Below are positions 15,677-29,031 of a stretch of 64,000 nucleotides of DNA, piece after piece (position 1 is the stretch's first letter; the number at the start of each line of letters is the position of its first letter). A program made the translations under genes and the position numbers. The DNA is from Tetracladium setigerum (Eukaryota; Ascomycota; Leotiomycetes; Helotiales). The DNA lies in contig PZJY01000002.1 of NCBI GenBank assembly GCA_031472005.1, positions 1,550,001-1,614,000 of the forward strand, in the 5' to 3' direction. Under the pieces are notes generated by a model. The model saw nothing but the letters and a program-made list of their open reading frames with translations. It was not told where the DNA came from and did not search any database.

Positions 15677-17955
15677 GTCGTATCGTCGTTTAAGAGATAC
15701 CCTGGGCCAAGAGGCCAGATTCTGTTAATATTGTATTATTCATTTTTAGGGTTTGAGATGTATCTCGTCTCGTCTAAAAGCAATCTCCACAGTGTTCTTC
15801 GGAACAATTGGAGATTTGTCTGCTTTCTGGTAGAAATCTTCGGTCAAGCTCGCTTACGGTCAAATTCTCAAATACCTTGAGAATAGAGGGATGGTTCGAG
15901 CTACCTCAGCTCTTACCAAAGCATACCCAGGCGAGACCCTTGAAATTTCGAATTGAAAAAGTCTTCTCCAAAGCTCTCGCTTTCTGGCCCGGGAAGTCTA
16001 CAGGTGGATCTTAAGCTCAAACTTAATGTCAAGTAGCCTCAAATCTAGGCCCCCACCCCCCAAAAAACCAGTTGAAAATAGGTAGGAATCATCTGGCTCT
16101 CTGATGGATTGCAGATAGATCTTGTCCTGTATGTTGTTTGTTTCTTTATTCTTTGTACAGTACGTAGTACGTCGCACAGCTGGCCATGAAAGACCTCTTA
16201 TGTGCGTGAAATGTGAACGTGAAATATTTCATGGTTCGTCAACCCCCACCATTCCTGCAATATGCCTCGTAAATTTAACTTTTTCATCGGAACAAGCATG
16301 AGGCTCTTAAGAGCCAAGTACGGAGGGTACCTCGAGGCACCAAACGACAGGACCTAGCTACCCACCCTCGAGTCACCTATGTTTGGCTGTTCCCAATGCA
16401 GAAGAATTTGTCAGAACGGGGTGGAGCTTGGGATAGGAACGAGGTTCGGAAATGTTGATGTCCTAGATCTTACCTTCGGCCAGAAGGAAGCTCTCGGTAA
16501 ATTGTTCGCGCGAGCATTGTGTTATGCAGTAATCCGAGAGCGCTAGTAGCTACTGTCTCCGTAGGTACCTAAGTACGTACCCATGCTTATTGGATGCTGC
16601 TGCTGAAACGGACATCCCAATATCCCGATAATTATGAAATAGTTGGGTGCTCTGTTCTTGAGAGACTTGTTGATTTTGCGGTTTTTGGGCTCCTTGTCGA
16701 CATGGTAGCCATAACTAACGCAGGGCTGGAGTGTACAAAGTAGTGCATTTTCTTTCTCATTGGGGGGCGTGGAGCGAGATCATCCAAAGTTCACTTTGGA
16801 AAGACAAGACATAGGATATTTCCTTTGTCTGTCAAATATGATGTATTGTGTATTCAAATAAATGCCGAGTCGAATAATTGAAAGTCCCAAGAGTTGAGAC
16901 GTTGAATCGGACGATCTGTCTGTATCTGCCGAGGAAAAGGTCGCTTAAGTCACGGTATTCAAGCTTTTAAGTGGGCTTGGCATGACAACCTCCAACCTCG
17001 TCATCCGTCATAGCCGCTTCTCCTAAAAAACGTCACATCCATGATGCATCCATCCACAAATCCTCCACTTTCGTCACCACCAATCCAATCCAGTGCCATC
17101 CAATTTCATTGAATATCATGGGAGGTCGTTGTGCAATCCGAACAAATTGTGTCCGAGCTGTCCGAGGGTGTGTTGGTCGGGGTTAAGGGAGCGATATCCT
17201 CGGTGCAAACGCGTGGATGAGATATAGCTAGGTCTCACCAAAAGCGTCGGTTTGAAGGAAGATGTTTTTCGCAAGTGCGAGGAATCTACCTTCTCCTCGG
17301 CAATGAGAAGAGTAGCCTTTGAATTAACGACTATTCTCCCTGGGAATAATGCATGGGAATTACAAATTGCATCTTCACCAAAGCGTTTTGGTGTTGAGGA
17401 TCATCTCCCGTTTCTACCTGTATCGGCCTCGCGCTAGTTTGGCACTTACAACGACAAGTGTCAATAGTGACCACTGCAATTGTTCTTGCCAATTGAGGTT
17501 CCGTAATTCTTATTGGCAATACCGTTTCCCAGTTTCTCATCTCCTTGATAATGTTGTCATGTTCTCCGCATTACACTTGATACCCCGCTAGCTCTCCGTC
17601 TGGGGAGTTGCTGAATCGCTGACAGCTCTGTCTGGGGTTCAGATACTCCACACCAATTTCTCAGGCCATATTTCGTATAAACATCTCCCCATCCACCTGC
17701 TTCCTCTCACCCTTTTGCCTCCTCAACGGTTATGGAGAGAGATTTGTAATGTTTGTAGCTTTCGTCCGAATCACTCCACATTTTCACCCCACGATATCTT
17801 CCCACACCCCGACTACCGATTTTTCATAAAGTCCTCACCAAAGTCTCCCAAACTTCAAAGGATAGCATCAACGAAACCACATCGCATCTCCTTTTACTCA
17901 GAGCCTTAATCGCCACTTGATCTCCCCAAAAGGCAAAAAACCCATATCCTCAAAA
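15677..17955. other. Gene-free span upstream of the acetate transporter
   Basis: 2.3 kb without a supported gene. It holds TACAGTA/TACGTA-rich words near 16157-16170, an imperfect relative of the TACCTAGGTA palindrome near 16563-16571, and a pyrimidine-rich stretch from about 17600 to 17940 that is a likely 5' leader of the transporter. Short open frames here (up to 80 codons) show no domain or splice support. Confidence 0.5.
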
Positions 17956-19182
17956 ATGGCAACAAACGGCCACCATGTCTCTCAAGACCACAACATAAGC
18001 GGCAACAAAGAGTATCACAACGGCAACATCGGCAACACTACTGCTCACCACGACCATGTACATTACGACGGCTCCACCACCAATGGCTCCTCCCCTAACG
18101 TACACGACTCCCACAACAATAACGAAACAACCCGTGAGCAACAACTGCGCTACAACTATGGTGGCAACCCACTAGCCCACGCTCACACCGGTCAATCCGC
18201 GCGCTTCCCAGCATTCGGTGGAGATTTCCAACCCGGTCTCTACAGACCTCCTCCACGCGAGGGGCCGAAATTTGGAAATCCAGCACCACTGGGATTGTCT
18301 GCGTTTGCGCTGACGACCTTTGTACTTTCGCTGATTAACATTGGTGTGAGGGGCATTACGGAGCCGAATATTGTGACGGGGTTGGCGTTTGGGTATGGTG
18401 GACTTGTGCAATTGCTTGCGGGGATGTGGTTCGTATATCCTTTCTTTTTTTAAATATCCTCATCTTTTCAAACGAGTTCTGCTGTTTGTTGTGGCTGGGA
18501 TTTTTCCGGTTCTTTTGTCGATATTGTCTTGGTTTTGATTATTTGAAATGAAAGCATGCTAACGTATATAAACCAAAACAGGGAAATGGCAGTCGGCAAC
18601 ACCTTCGGAGCAACAGCGCTCTCCTCCTACGGCGGCTTCTGGATCTCCTTCGCCATCATCCTCACACCGGGTGGATTCGGCATCGGCGCCGCCTACAAAG
18701 AAACTGGCAACCCCAACGCCGAAAACTACGCCTTGGGCTACTATCTCGCAGGATGGTTCATCTTCACCACCATTCTTCTGATCTGCACGCTACGCTCCAC
18801 TGTGGCATTCTTCCTACTCTTCTTCTTCCTCGATCTCGCCTTTTTGTTCCTCTTCCTCGCTCATCTGTACGCTAGTAGCGAGGGAGTGGTTAATGTGAAG
18901 TTGAATATGACGGGCGGGTATTTTGGATTGTTTGCGGCGTTTATGGCGTGGTATAATGCTTTGGCTGGTATTGCTGATAGCAGGTATGTTTCTTTCTTAC
19001 CCCTTCCTTATTGTCTTCCTCCCTTCCTTTCTTCTCCTTCTATCTCGCAGATAGATGACCGTTTCAATTTTGCTAACGACAATAAACCCAGTAACTCCTT
19101 CTTCCTCATTCCCGTTCTTCACTTCCCCTGGTCCGACAAGGGACGCGAGCAGAAGAAAAAGGCCGATCATCACACCGTCTAA
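17956..19182 (+). CDS. Acetate/ammonium-type transporter, GPR1/FUN34/YaaH family
   Basis: Plasma-membrane permease of the AcpA/Ato2/Ady2 family, which carries acetate (and possibly succinate) or is linked to ammonia export; the substrate here is inferred. Three exons, 17956-18428, 18582-18983 and 19092-19182, give 321 aa. The first donor is GTTCGT, required to rebuild [20 protein letters not shown] across the join; the second is GTATGT. Seen: a hydrophilic N-terminal domain of about 110 residues rich in H, N and G, then the family signature [19 protein letters not shown], followed by about six membrane segments and a short basic cytosolic tail ending [12 protein letters not shown] at 17956 is the first in-frame ATG. 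It converges with the TRK gene on the other strand. Confidence 0.92.
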
Positions 19183-20435
19183 GAAAAGAAAGAAGAATCT
19201 CAAAACTTTCGCCCCCTTTACAGTTTTTGGCTTCATGATTCTTGTCCGCTTTTTATTTTTGCAAATTCACGAATCGTTTCGGATCGATTACAGATTAGAT
19301 TTTATAACACTTATCTGCCCCCGTTTTTCCATGTATATCCTATCATTTTTCGAACGTACAGTACACAAGCTCGTGCTTCTTTTTGGGGGAGGGCATGTTT
19401 TTACGCGCTACGTACGGCCAATACCACAATTTATAAATGTATATTATGATAATTGGATGTATATAAATAGTATTTTTCAAGCGCAGATGTGCTCTTGTAC
19501 AAGAGTGGCAGTCCTAGTCATGGATATCTGTTTTGGTTTTGGTTTTTTTCTTATTTAAAAAAATAAAAGAAAGATTTGAAAATACAAATGAAAGCCCATC
19601 CTGTCAATGAAAAAGAAAAACCCAACTATTTCTCGCTCCCTGAAAAGGGATGCTTTCCCCCAGAAAACAGCAGTCGGTCGTGAATTTTTGATACTCATCA
19701 GCATTGCGTACAGATAGATTGAAGAAGTAGTAAGCAGCAAAACTCGATCAAAAATCAGTCAAGTTGCATTATATACATATATATTCCTCTCTCGGTTAGT
19801 TTAGAGTTATGTTTTTTGGTGGTTTGGTTGCGAATGGAATGGCAAGATAAGGTAGGTGAGAGAGGTATAGTAAGATAGGTAAGAGATGTGGTGTGGTGGG
19901 GAATGATAGTTAGTTGTCGGTTGTCGCTTCACAAAAGAGGGGTGTTGTAAAACTTGGCAATGTAGTAAGTATAGTATGGATGGATAATTACTAAGATACC
20001 TAGGTAGATTAGGAAGGATGGAAAGAAGGAAAGAAGGAAAGATGAGCACTTTTTAGCGCGCGAGCACGACTGTGTTTGTGTGTATACACTTTTTTTTTTC
20101 TTTCTCTATTTCCTATTCTTCATTTCGTATTTCCGTCTTTTTTTAATGTGTTTTTTTTTCTTTCTTTTTCCTTTTGGTGAACCCTTTTCTCTCCTTTCAT
20201 CGCCATAAATATCAATCAAACTTCCCTTCTTTTTTCTTATTTTTTTCTTCTTGAAGTTCCTATGTCTCTCCCTCTACCCATCCAGTCTCCCCGCCATCTT
20301 CTTCACTCACTCGCTCGCTCCATCACTCCACCCCCCCTCGTGTCTAGCAATTAAGCACCATATATACCTAGCTAGCACTTTCAACTTCCCCCCTCTCAAC
20401 CCTTCAAACCCTTCCCTTAACACTAACACCAACAC
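19183..20435. other. Convergent 3' region between acetate transporter and TRK
   Basis: 1.25 kb that should hold two facing 3' UTRs. It is T-rich with several T8-T9 runs and GGAAGGAAAG-type simple sequence around 20020-20045, and includes TACCTAGGTA at 19997-20006. No gene is supported. Confidence 0.5.
19997..20006. repeat. TACCTAGGTA palindrome, copy 2
   Basis: A perfect 10-bp palindrome identical to those at 13910, 29032 and 29491. Confidence 0.8.
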
Positions 20436-22997
20436 TCAGACTTCTCCTCCTCCCCGCCAACACCTCCTCTTCTCCCCCCACCCCATCCCCTCCCCCGGCA
20501 ACCTAACAGCCCTATCCAGCGCAACCGGCAACCCCCTATGCCTCCCCCTAACCATAACCACACAAAGCACCAGCTTACTCCACTTCCCACACCCGCCCGC
20601 AAAACTATACGCCTCGGTCGGCAACCCCGTACTAATACCCACACAACCATAGGCCGACACGACCTCGAAGATGATGTTGAACACGTTGTAGGTGAGCGGG
20701 TCGCGCTCGATGTTGGCGGATTCGATGATGGTGATGAGCCAGGTGGCGAGAACGAGGAGCCAGATGTCGTGGGCGAGTTGGTGCCGGATCTGTTGGGTGA
20801 GGAATTGTGTGTGGATTGTTCGTGTGGGGGAGGAGGTGAGGGGGTGGAGGGTGGCTTTGAGGTGGGTGAAGAAGTTGTGGGTTGTTTTGAGGTGGGTTGG
20901 ATGGGGCTGGCACTGGGTGATAGTGGGGATGAAGGGGAAGGGGATGCTGCCGATGATGAAGGGTCGTTGTCCTCGTCGTTAGCATAAATACCCAACGAGC
21001 ACTCCTCATAAACGTTAGAGTGCCGCATCGTAATCACAACCGGATACGCCGAAATATACATCATAATCACATAAAGCGTCTGCAACGAAATCCTCAAACT
21101 CGGAATCGCAATGATGTAGAACCCACCCGCGCGAACAGCCAAGGCTTGGAACAACCCATCCAGCACGCGGAAATTCGGCGGGATCTCCTCGACGAATTTG
21201 TTGCCGATGTTGAGCACTTCAAAGGCGACCCAGTCGATGCCGTTGAGGGTTATGACCATGAAGAGGAGCCACCATGTCGCGTGCGAGGGGAAGAGATTGG
21301 TGTAGACGCGGCGGGGGTAGCGGAGGATGAAGTGGATGGTGGATTTTAGGCGAGGGTGTTGGGAGGGGGAGGGGTGGGTGAAGTTGACAGTTTTGAGGAT
21401 TGTCCAGCATATTAGGCGGAGGAAGAGGGGGTATCTGGATGGATGGGGGGGTTTGTGAGAAGTTGTGGTGGTGGGTAAGGGGATGAAGTGGGTGGGAGAG
21501 AGGTAACATACGCTGTGTTTCCTGCGAGAATCATCATTCCCATGGTCATGAGTGGATAGATTGAGGTGCGGAAAGGAATCTGTTTTCTGATCAGGCATGA
21601 TTCATTCCGGATACGGTGATGGAGTTGTGTCTAGACTTACCATATTAGCATCTAAAAGCGACATTCCCGAGTTATTAAAAGCGCTAGCACCATTAAAGAT
21701 ACCCAGCCACCTGACTTAACGTTAGCCATAAAGCATTCATCCATCTTAGTTGATCTCGAGCCATATATATACCAAGGATTAATCCCATTCTCAAGAGGAA
21801 CACTCGGCTTATTGTGAGCAAAATAAGCAGCCAATCCCAAACAACCCAAAACCTGCCACAAAACCCAATAAGCCGGAACAAGAATCGACAAAAACGTGAG
21901 AGCGCGGTACTCAACACCACCGAGATGCTCCCTCTCCGCCCGTGTCAGGTTGTGGAATTGAGCGTTGCGGCCGGTGGTGTGTCGATTGAGGTAATATGGA
22001 TTGTCCGACTCGGCGATCTCTTCTTCTTGGATATCGTTCCTATTGTCGTCGTCTATGTCTTGTGACAATGGTTGGTGGTGGCTGGAGCGATGAGAGGGGC
22101 TTTCGGTCTTGGATTGCTTGTTGTATACTGAGGCGCCTTGGTGGTTTTCTTCGACGCCACTGAAGCTTAGGACTCGACGGTGACGATTGCCCGTTTCGTC
22201 TCCGGGTGGCCCAAGAGGTGAGATGAATATGGTATCTGAACCAGGTGGAGATTTGGGTCTCTTTGAATTGTTAGTGACTGACCCAACACCATCCCCACCT
22301 TTCTCCGACAGCTTTGCAGCTGTCAGAGCTTGAGAAGGTAGGGTTGTGGGGTCCCGAGGCCCTGTGCATGTGTTAGTAAATCAACCTAAAAGCTTTATGA
22401 GGTAGAGAGTTTCAATAATCCAATATATCTTTGGTGCAAAAGAGTATGGTGCTTGTCGTCTTCATGAGAGAAGAGTCACAAGCAAGATGACATACCTGAG
22501 TGCCTGCTTTCAAACTCGCTCTTGTCAATCGGCTCATCAATCGTCCTTTGCGCATTCAACTCCTGATCCGCAACCACACCTCTCCCCACTACTTTTCTCC
22601 CTCTCCTACCCCTCTGCTCCTTCGTTACCTTCCTGAAATGACTATTGAAGTACCCCTTCCTCGTCCAAAGCGTCGAGATTGAAACAAAGATCGAGCCACC
22701 CATGATAATCAACAGCCAAAGAATGACTTGTTGAAAGGATGTCATCTGACTGAGATTAACCGTGTTGAGTCCGGCTTCCGTCATGGCTGAGACGACGAGG
22801 AAGAGCGAGTCGGTATAGCTGATGGACTTGGCGGGGTTGGAGGAGAGGTAGAATATAACCGAGGCGACGAGGCAGGTGAGGATGATGTAGGCATAGTGGA
22901 TGGTGATGAAGTTTAGAGGGGGCAGATAGGGTGCAAGTGCCTTTACAAAGGCGTTCTGTTGAGTGCGCCTCTTGAGGGCTTGGATTTTGGTAAACAT
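20436..22997 (-). CDS. TRK/HKT-type potassium transporter, with one frame break
   Basis: High-affinity K+ uptake system of the plasma membrane (Trk1 family, four pore-loop repeats). Five exons on the minus strand: 22496-22997, 21773-22361, 21641-21710, 21512-21579 and 20436-21434. The joins rebuild conserved pore blocks: TDSLFLVVSAMTEAGLNTV (repeat 1), GINPWWLGIFNGASAFNNSG (repeat 2), LFQALAVRAGGFYI (repeat 3) and IIFEVVSAYGCVGISTGLP (repeat 4). A long polar cytosolic loop lies between repeats 1 and 2. Between VYEECSLGIYANDED and LAHDIWLLVLATWLITIIES the reading frame changes in a variable linker (about 20770-20990): either one base is missing, for example in the G5 runs at 20826-20830 or 20840-20844, or a weak 50-bp intron (donor gttggg, acceptor cggcag) is used. 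The tail has the conserved RGRHRGLPVALDRAV block. About 742 aa if repaired. Confidence 0.85.
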
Positions 22998-24166
22998 CGT
23001 GAGATGAACTGAGATGGTTTGTCAATTGGCGGGGGTGTGGTGTTTTGAGGTTTTGCTTTCCAAGAGAGGAAGAGGTTTTCTCAGAAGTCGAGCCGATGAA
23101 TGAATACTGAATGGGTCACAAGATCCTGGGGCTTATGTCGGTTTACTTTTGCATGAAATTAGCAAACGTTGCTGTAAGATTATCGTCGTTGTCGTCGATG
23201 TTGAACAAGAGAGCGGTCTGGAAGAATAGGCTCTTCGTTTTTCTTCCGAACCAGCGGGTCGGCCCACTTCTCGGGACTTGATCCGGAAAGGTAGGGTGTT
23301 ACACGAGGGCATTTTGGAGAGGATCATGGGTTCAGTTTCCTTCAATTCTTCTCTCAAGGGATAAAAAAAATGCTCCTCTCCAGATGCTTGTCTTTGTTCT
23401 GTTGGGTGGTGGATCTGATGTCGTCTTGGGAGAAGGAAGGGGGCGGGCTCAGAAGCGAAATCAAATAGAGTCTCGAAGCATGTGACGAGTTACACGTTTC
23501 ACCAGGGAGATTATCACATCGAAAGGGACCATGGCTTGCGAAGGTCAACATCTTTATATTCAACATTCGTGGCTGATTCTACAACGTTGGTTGACACTAC
23601 CGAGTATCACGTCACACGTTCTCATACTAGGCCCGTATACACATATATCCTATCGTGGGGACCGTCATCTGAAGACCGGACATACATCTCATCCACCTGT
23701 GTCCATGAGCTTTCGTGATCAGCACCATCCCTCGTATCCTGAACGCCTTGCTGTATACCGTCTCTATCCTAGAGACACAGTTTCTTCCCAATAAAAGCAA
23801 ATAGTCTCTCTTCCTTCCGTTCACTTCTTGACAAGTAATAAAATTATGCTGATGGAACCGTGACGCCTTGCGTAACAAATGAAATGTCCCGGTGAATGCA
23901 ACCGCCGTATATGCCTCTAGCTTACAAGACCACTGATTGGGTCAGGATGATCGGGTATATTGTTTTGTGTAGTATGAGGTGATGATTGTAAGGAAATAGA
24001 TTGGGTCATTGGGAATGACTTGACGGTGGGTACAGCGATGCTGATATTGATGTGCCATAGTTCTCTTGACGAATCGTCGCTTCTGCGGTGTGGGTAAAAT
24101 TGTGATGCCGTACGGCGAACACTTGTTGTGTTGATGAATTTGAACTTGAGCTCTGATAAAGTCTCT
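22998..24166. other. TRK upstream region and PNG1 3' side
   Basis: 1.17 kb between two minus-strand genes. The part next to 22998 should contain the TRK promoter and leader; the part next to 24167 the PNG1 3' UTR. Several short open frames (up to about 110 codons at 23917-24252, minus strand) overlap the PNG1 end in another frame and look like shadows. Confidence 0.5.
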
Positions 24167-25658
24167 TCAAGGTCCACGATAGGATGGATCTCTGGGTGGT
24201 TGATAGTGATGGCCATGTTCGTTGCGAGCATTGATCCACTCTTGGGCACCACTCTGTCTGCCGGCAGGTTGTTCCACTGGGAGCTTTTGGTCCTCCGATC
24301 TGCTGGAGGAGGGAGTCGGACGCGAGGTCATCGATGGCTCGCCTGGTCGAAGACCCGATACCACTGATTGGGTGATGTGAGCAACGACGTATCCTCGAAG
24401 CTCCTTCTCCTCCCGGGAATCTTCCTTCTCCAGACGGAAGCGTTCGTCCTTGAGCATGTTGGATCGTCGGAGACCTCGGATCTCATTGGTGATGTACAAC
24501 AGAACTTCCTCTGGGCACCGGTTTCGTTCCAACGCATTCTCAGGTTTGCGCACGTATCGACGGGTGACATCGGTGGCTCCTTCCATGGAGAAGGCCACAC
24601 AGTATGACATCTTCTTGCCCCAGCCTTCGGAGTAGAGTCTTGGATTATCCCAAGCCTCTTCACAGGCGTCGACGTGGATCCATCGCTTTTGCATCTCCGA
24701 GTAGACCTCTGTCCAGACATGGTCTTCAGCGTTCCAGACCCATCGTACTCTTCCTCCGACTGCTCGACATAACATGCTGAAGACGTTGGCCCACTCTCCA
24801 CATCGACCCATCCTAGTTTGGAGCAGCTTCCAGACATCACCATATCGTGGGAATCGCTCATACGATCCACAGTTTCCAGCGGAGCATCGGTACAATTCGA
24901 CTCGAAGGGCACCGTGAGCGGACTCATCAGGCGTGGGTGCGGTCATGCCTTGGGCAATTGTTGGCGACATGCATGCGGAGCAGGCTGGGTTGTTGACCCA
25001 AGAGAAGAAGGAGCGCTTGAACCATCTGAAGATCAATTAGAAGCGGTTCCACGATGATGGCATAATCATTTCAGGAAACATACCGTAGCAGAGCGCGGAT
25101 GACACAATCCTGATAGCCCCATACTGGATCTCGTCCATCCTCCATACTCATGGCCTCGGCTTGGAGGACCTGGCTTTCTTCCTCTGCCTCGCCATAAATT
25201 CGATCCAGCGGAATGACCTGTAGCGCCTCATCGAGCAGACCGGGGTTCTCATACTTGGTTGGTGTTAATGATAAAGAGATTAATAGATTGCGGAACTTTT
25301 GCGACGCTGCGTCTTGTGGTGGTGAAGGGATCTTTGCGTTTCGAAGCGACGAGTAGGTGGGAGGACCGGCGGCAAACTGCGAGCTGCTCTGTGGGCCAGC
25401 AGATGTCGAAGGACGGAAGCCGGGAGATGGAGGAGGGTAGAGTGATGAGGATTGATGTTGGGAGGAGGAAGCAGTCGCTCGCAAGTTGGTAGATGAGGCG
25501 CTCTCTCTGGGACCTGGCGACGATGTCCGCGACGATCGATCGAGGCCGTTCAGTCGCTTTGTCCGTAGCAAACCCTCGAACTGCACGCGCAGGTCCTTGG
25601 CCCATCGCTCGTCGAACTCGGGGTTCTGCGACGAACCGTGTCCATTTGGGTCGGCCAT
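24167..25658 (-). CDS. PNG1: Cytosolic peptide:N-glycanase
   Basis: Removes N-glycans from misfolded glycoproteins during ER-associated degradation (transglutaminase-like fold). Two exons, 25084-25658 and 24167-25025, joined through GTATGT and CAG to give [16 protein letters not shown]; 477 aa. Seen: a Ser/Pro-rich N-terminal region, then CSAC at about 207-210 and a CSAGNC pair at about 239-244 (zinc-binding cysteines), catalytic Cys at about 267 (GRCGEWAN), His at about 294 (DHVWTEVYS) and Asp at about 311 (WIHVDACEE); the triad is complete. The first family-like residues are [10 protein letters not shown] at 25658, so that ATG was chosen, but the frame stays open upstream for 180 more codons (to 26198). 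Some filamentous fungi carry inactive PNG1 proteins with changed catalytic residues; that is not the case here. Confidence 0.93.
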
Positions 25659-26434
25659 GGTGTTGTCGTCGTCGTCGTCGTCGAACTCGAGGACGAGATG
25701 GATGGAGTCGTGGGTGTCGATGGATGTTGCTGCTATTGTTGTTGTTATTCTAGATGGGTGGTAGTGATGGTGGTCGTCGTCGTCGTCGATAGACTCCTCC
25801 GAACAGGAGAGTTGATCGAGGTGTTGTGTGTTGGTGTTGCTGTGGTCAAGCAACGAACGAGTGTGGTGGTGATGGAGGTCGAGATGATGAGGAAGGGCAG
25901 TGGCCGGGATTCGCAAGCGCATCAGAAAGAGAGCAGTGAGCGAGGGAGCGGGAGGAGACAGAGGAAAGGATGTGCGGAGGCAGTCGTAATGTTGCCACGG
26001 CTTGTGATTGGTCCGAGGCCCTGAAAATAGAACTGCGCGGTGCGGTGGCTGAAGCAGGAGGGAGGGAGAAGGGGAGAGGGGCGGGGCAGGGCAGGGTACA
26101 GCAGTAGTGGAAGTCGTAGTCGTCGTAGTGGAAGTGTACCTAGAGGCAGCAGCTAATGAAGGTGATGATCGGATGCTTCTTCTTCTCACTCCGAGCAATT
26201 GGGGAATTAGAGATTAAGATGAAGTGTGAGTAGTGTGTGAGGGTGTGTGTGTGTGAGAGAGAGATCCAGGAGGAGGAAGAAGAGGATCTGGAGGTGCAAG
26301 TGGGTGGTATATAAAATGATCAGTCCGCTCCACGAGGGAGAAATGAGGGTTGTCGCGGCCCTGCTTGTGTACGAAAGAGCTGTCGTTGAGTCGTCCGCAG
26401 AGAGGAAGAACGAGGACGAGGAGTGCGCAAAGGC

Positions 26435-26454
26435 GAGAGAGAGAGAGAGAGAGA
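26435..26454. repeat. (GA)10 microsatellite
   Basis: Uninterrupted GA dinucleotide tract in the PNG1-UTP4 gap. Confidence 0.85.
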
Positions 26455-28310
26455 AACGAGGGGTGCGAGAATATTACGAATGCGAGGAATACACCGTACT
26501 GTACTCTATACACTCACTTCCTAGTAGAGAAAAGTGCTGAGAGTAAATTAATGTTCCGTTCGATATTCCAATGTCATGTACTCCGTAATGTTCGATGTTC
26601 GATGTTCCATAGGGAAGTCCAGTCCCGCTTCGGCTTAGCGTGTACGCGTGGAAGACGGCCATGATGGTTGATTGGCGCGGACGGGACACTCCACACCTTT
26701 GCGTCGTCAGCTCTTTTCTTCCTACTCTACCGACTCGCTCGCTCTGTGTGTGTCTCTGTGTGTCTGTCTCTCTCTGTCTCTAATCATTATATGATAGCAC
26801 ATGCTCACTAGTAGCCACATAATCCAACCATTATTATTAAGCAGAACTGGTCAAAGAATGCTAGCGCCTCCACAAAGATAGATACTCAATTACTGTAGAT
26901 TAGATACTCTGTACGGATGTACCACCACCCACCACGAAGTACTAGCAAACAGATGCACGCAATAGGCACCCTAACCCCTCCTCCGTTTACTTGGCGTCCC
27001 TTGGCATAAAACGTGACCAGGAGTCTTGGCCTTCAAAAATCCATTTCATAATCAAAGAATCAATCCCCACCAGTGTCCCCAGGTGGCAACTACTGGCACA
27101 TGCGCGCCTGTATTCGTCACGAAAAGGTCAATCCTCCACACTCAAAACACGTCAAGTCAAATCAAACTTCCGCCTTCAAACAAAAACCGCGTCGGCCTCT
27201 CAAGTGGCGAATCAATCCACTCACCATGCAGTCACGTGTCTGCCAAGCTTGGGGACGCCAGGCCAGGCAGGGGCAGGCAAATCTTGCAACGACACCCGTT
27301 TGAGAGCGTAGCCGTGAGTGATGAGCGAGCCTCACAAATGTCAAGAGATGGACTCAAGCAAATCAAGAGATTGTCTAACCTCATCATACCCATTCATACT
27401 CCTTGGTATTCTACTTCTTCCACTTCCACTACTGCTTCCAAGACGCAAGTGCCCTCGGGATCAAGACAAGCCGTTCAACTCTTCAATCCTGCCAAGCTTG
27501 CACTCTCTTCTCATATTGTTTCTCATCTCATTTACACGTTCACCACATTCTTCTGATCTTCAATGATTACGCAAGCACAACGAACCCCCTTTTCTTTCTG
27601 ACACGCGAACACTCTTCCTCACTCTGCCTTTGCCTTTCTTTGCCTTTGCCCGGTCTCACTGTCATGGCACTCTCAGACCTACTTACATAAGGTACCTATG
27701 GTACATACGTATCTCCCTGCCCTACCTATTGCCTGGAAGGCGAGTGCCACCTCGCTCCTCGCACCCCGCCGCCGTACTCGTTCTTGTTGACGAGCTATAC
27801 GCTGACTATGCTCGATGGCAATCCATCATTTGTCACTGGGATTGCGTGTTTGCTGAACACCGGAGGAAACACCACTACTGCTTCGTCACGTTTACTTTAC
27901 TTTTGCGAGTCTGCGAGCTCATGTAAGACATTATATACGATTAGTACGCGGATACTAGAGGTCTAGACTACCTACATACTCAGAGGCCTAGACTGCTGTA
28001 CTCATGCTTCAATCCATCTCTGCATTTGTATTACTGTACCTACACATACACCCCTCCCCGCTAGCTACCTATACTTATTTCATTTCTTTCCTTCCTCAGG
28101 CCCAAAAAGGCCTCCTTCATTACCTATTTCAGCATAACATGGCATGGCGAGCATGGGGTCATGCGTGTCACACACAAAATTTCACAATTTCCTGCAAGCA
28201 CTTCCGGGTCCGCGTCACTAGTCCCTTTTCGCTTGTTGCGCTTGCGCGTCCCATTATTCAACCCACTCGTATCTACTACATTAGAAAGCCTGTGAAGGCA
28301 TGGAGCTTCA

Positions 28311-28341
28311 ATTGATTGATTGATTTATTGATTGATTGATC
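28311..28341. repeat. ATTG/TTGA tetranucleotide microsatellite
   Basis: About seven tandem ATTG units with one imperfect unit (tttattg) in the middle. Confidence 0.8.
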
Positions 28342-29031
28342 TATCTGTGGCAAAGTACAAGTAAAAGATGGGAGAGAGAAAGAGAAGGGCTATGAACATA
28401 CGTTGCTTCGTTGATGATTTTGTCACCTTCATTTACTGCATCTTTTGATAATAGTCTCATCATGTTGGGGCGAAGGGATGAGTACTACTTTATTACATAC
28501 ACATCACCCATCCACCTGATTCTCCCTCCCCAATCACCCAAGAAATGAAAATCTCAAACCACGAGATGGAAGGCCGCGTACTTTCTTTCAGTCAAGGAAC
28601 CTAAGATCGCCGAACTCACTCTGACTCTGTCACTCTGAGAAGGTATCTACCTACCTATCTTACTGCTCTCCCAGACATTTGTCTGGGTAGGTACCTACTG
28701 ATGGGTCACTTCTCCTTCCTAAACCTTCCTAAACCTCCTAATTGCTGCCACCTCATAGCAAATCTTAAATTTTCCACGTTCCCGCATCTCCAATAAACCC
28801 GTCCATCTTTCGTTTTTACAGTCACCAAGAGAATTCCATTCACCAGCAGGCGGAAGGTCCGGCCTTTTTTCCTTTTCCTTCCCTCGCCTCACCTCACCAT
28901 ACCCCACAGTCCACAAAACCCAAAGTCCACTCACACAATCAGTCAGTCAGTCCACCATCCAGCCACCTTCCACCTTCTTCCCTAAACATGTCCCTCCCCT
29001 TCATATTATTTAAACTTTAAATCAGATGGAG

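Noticed and set aside
20538..20987. 149-codon acidic plus-strand frame opposite the TRK linker
   Set aside because: Antisense shadow of the Pro/Ser/Thr-rich TRK linker; Gly/Glu/Val-rich as expected for such a shadow.
27026..27556. 176-codon plus-strand frame in the PNG1-UTP4 gap
   Set aside because: No recognisable motif; neighbouring frames are also open and simple sequence surrounds it.
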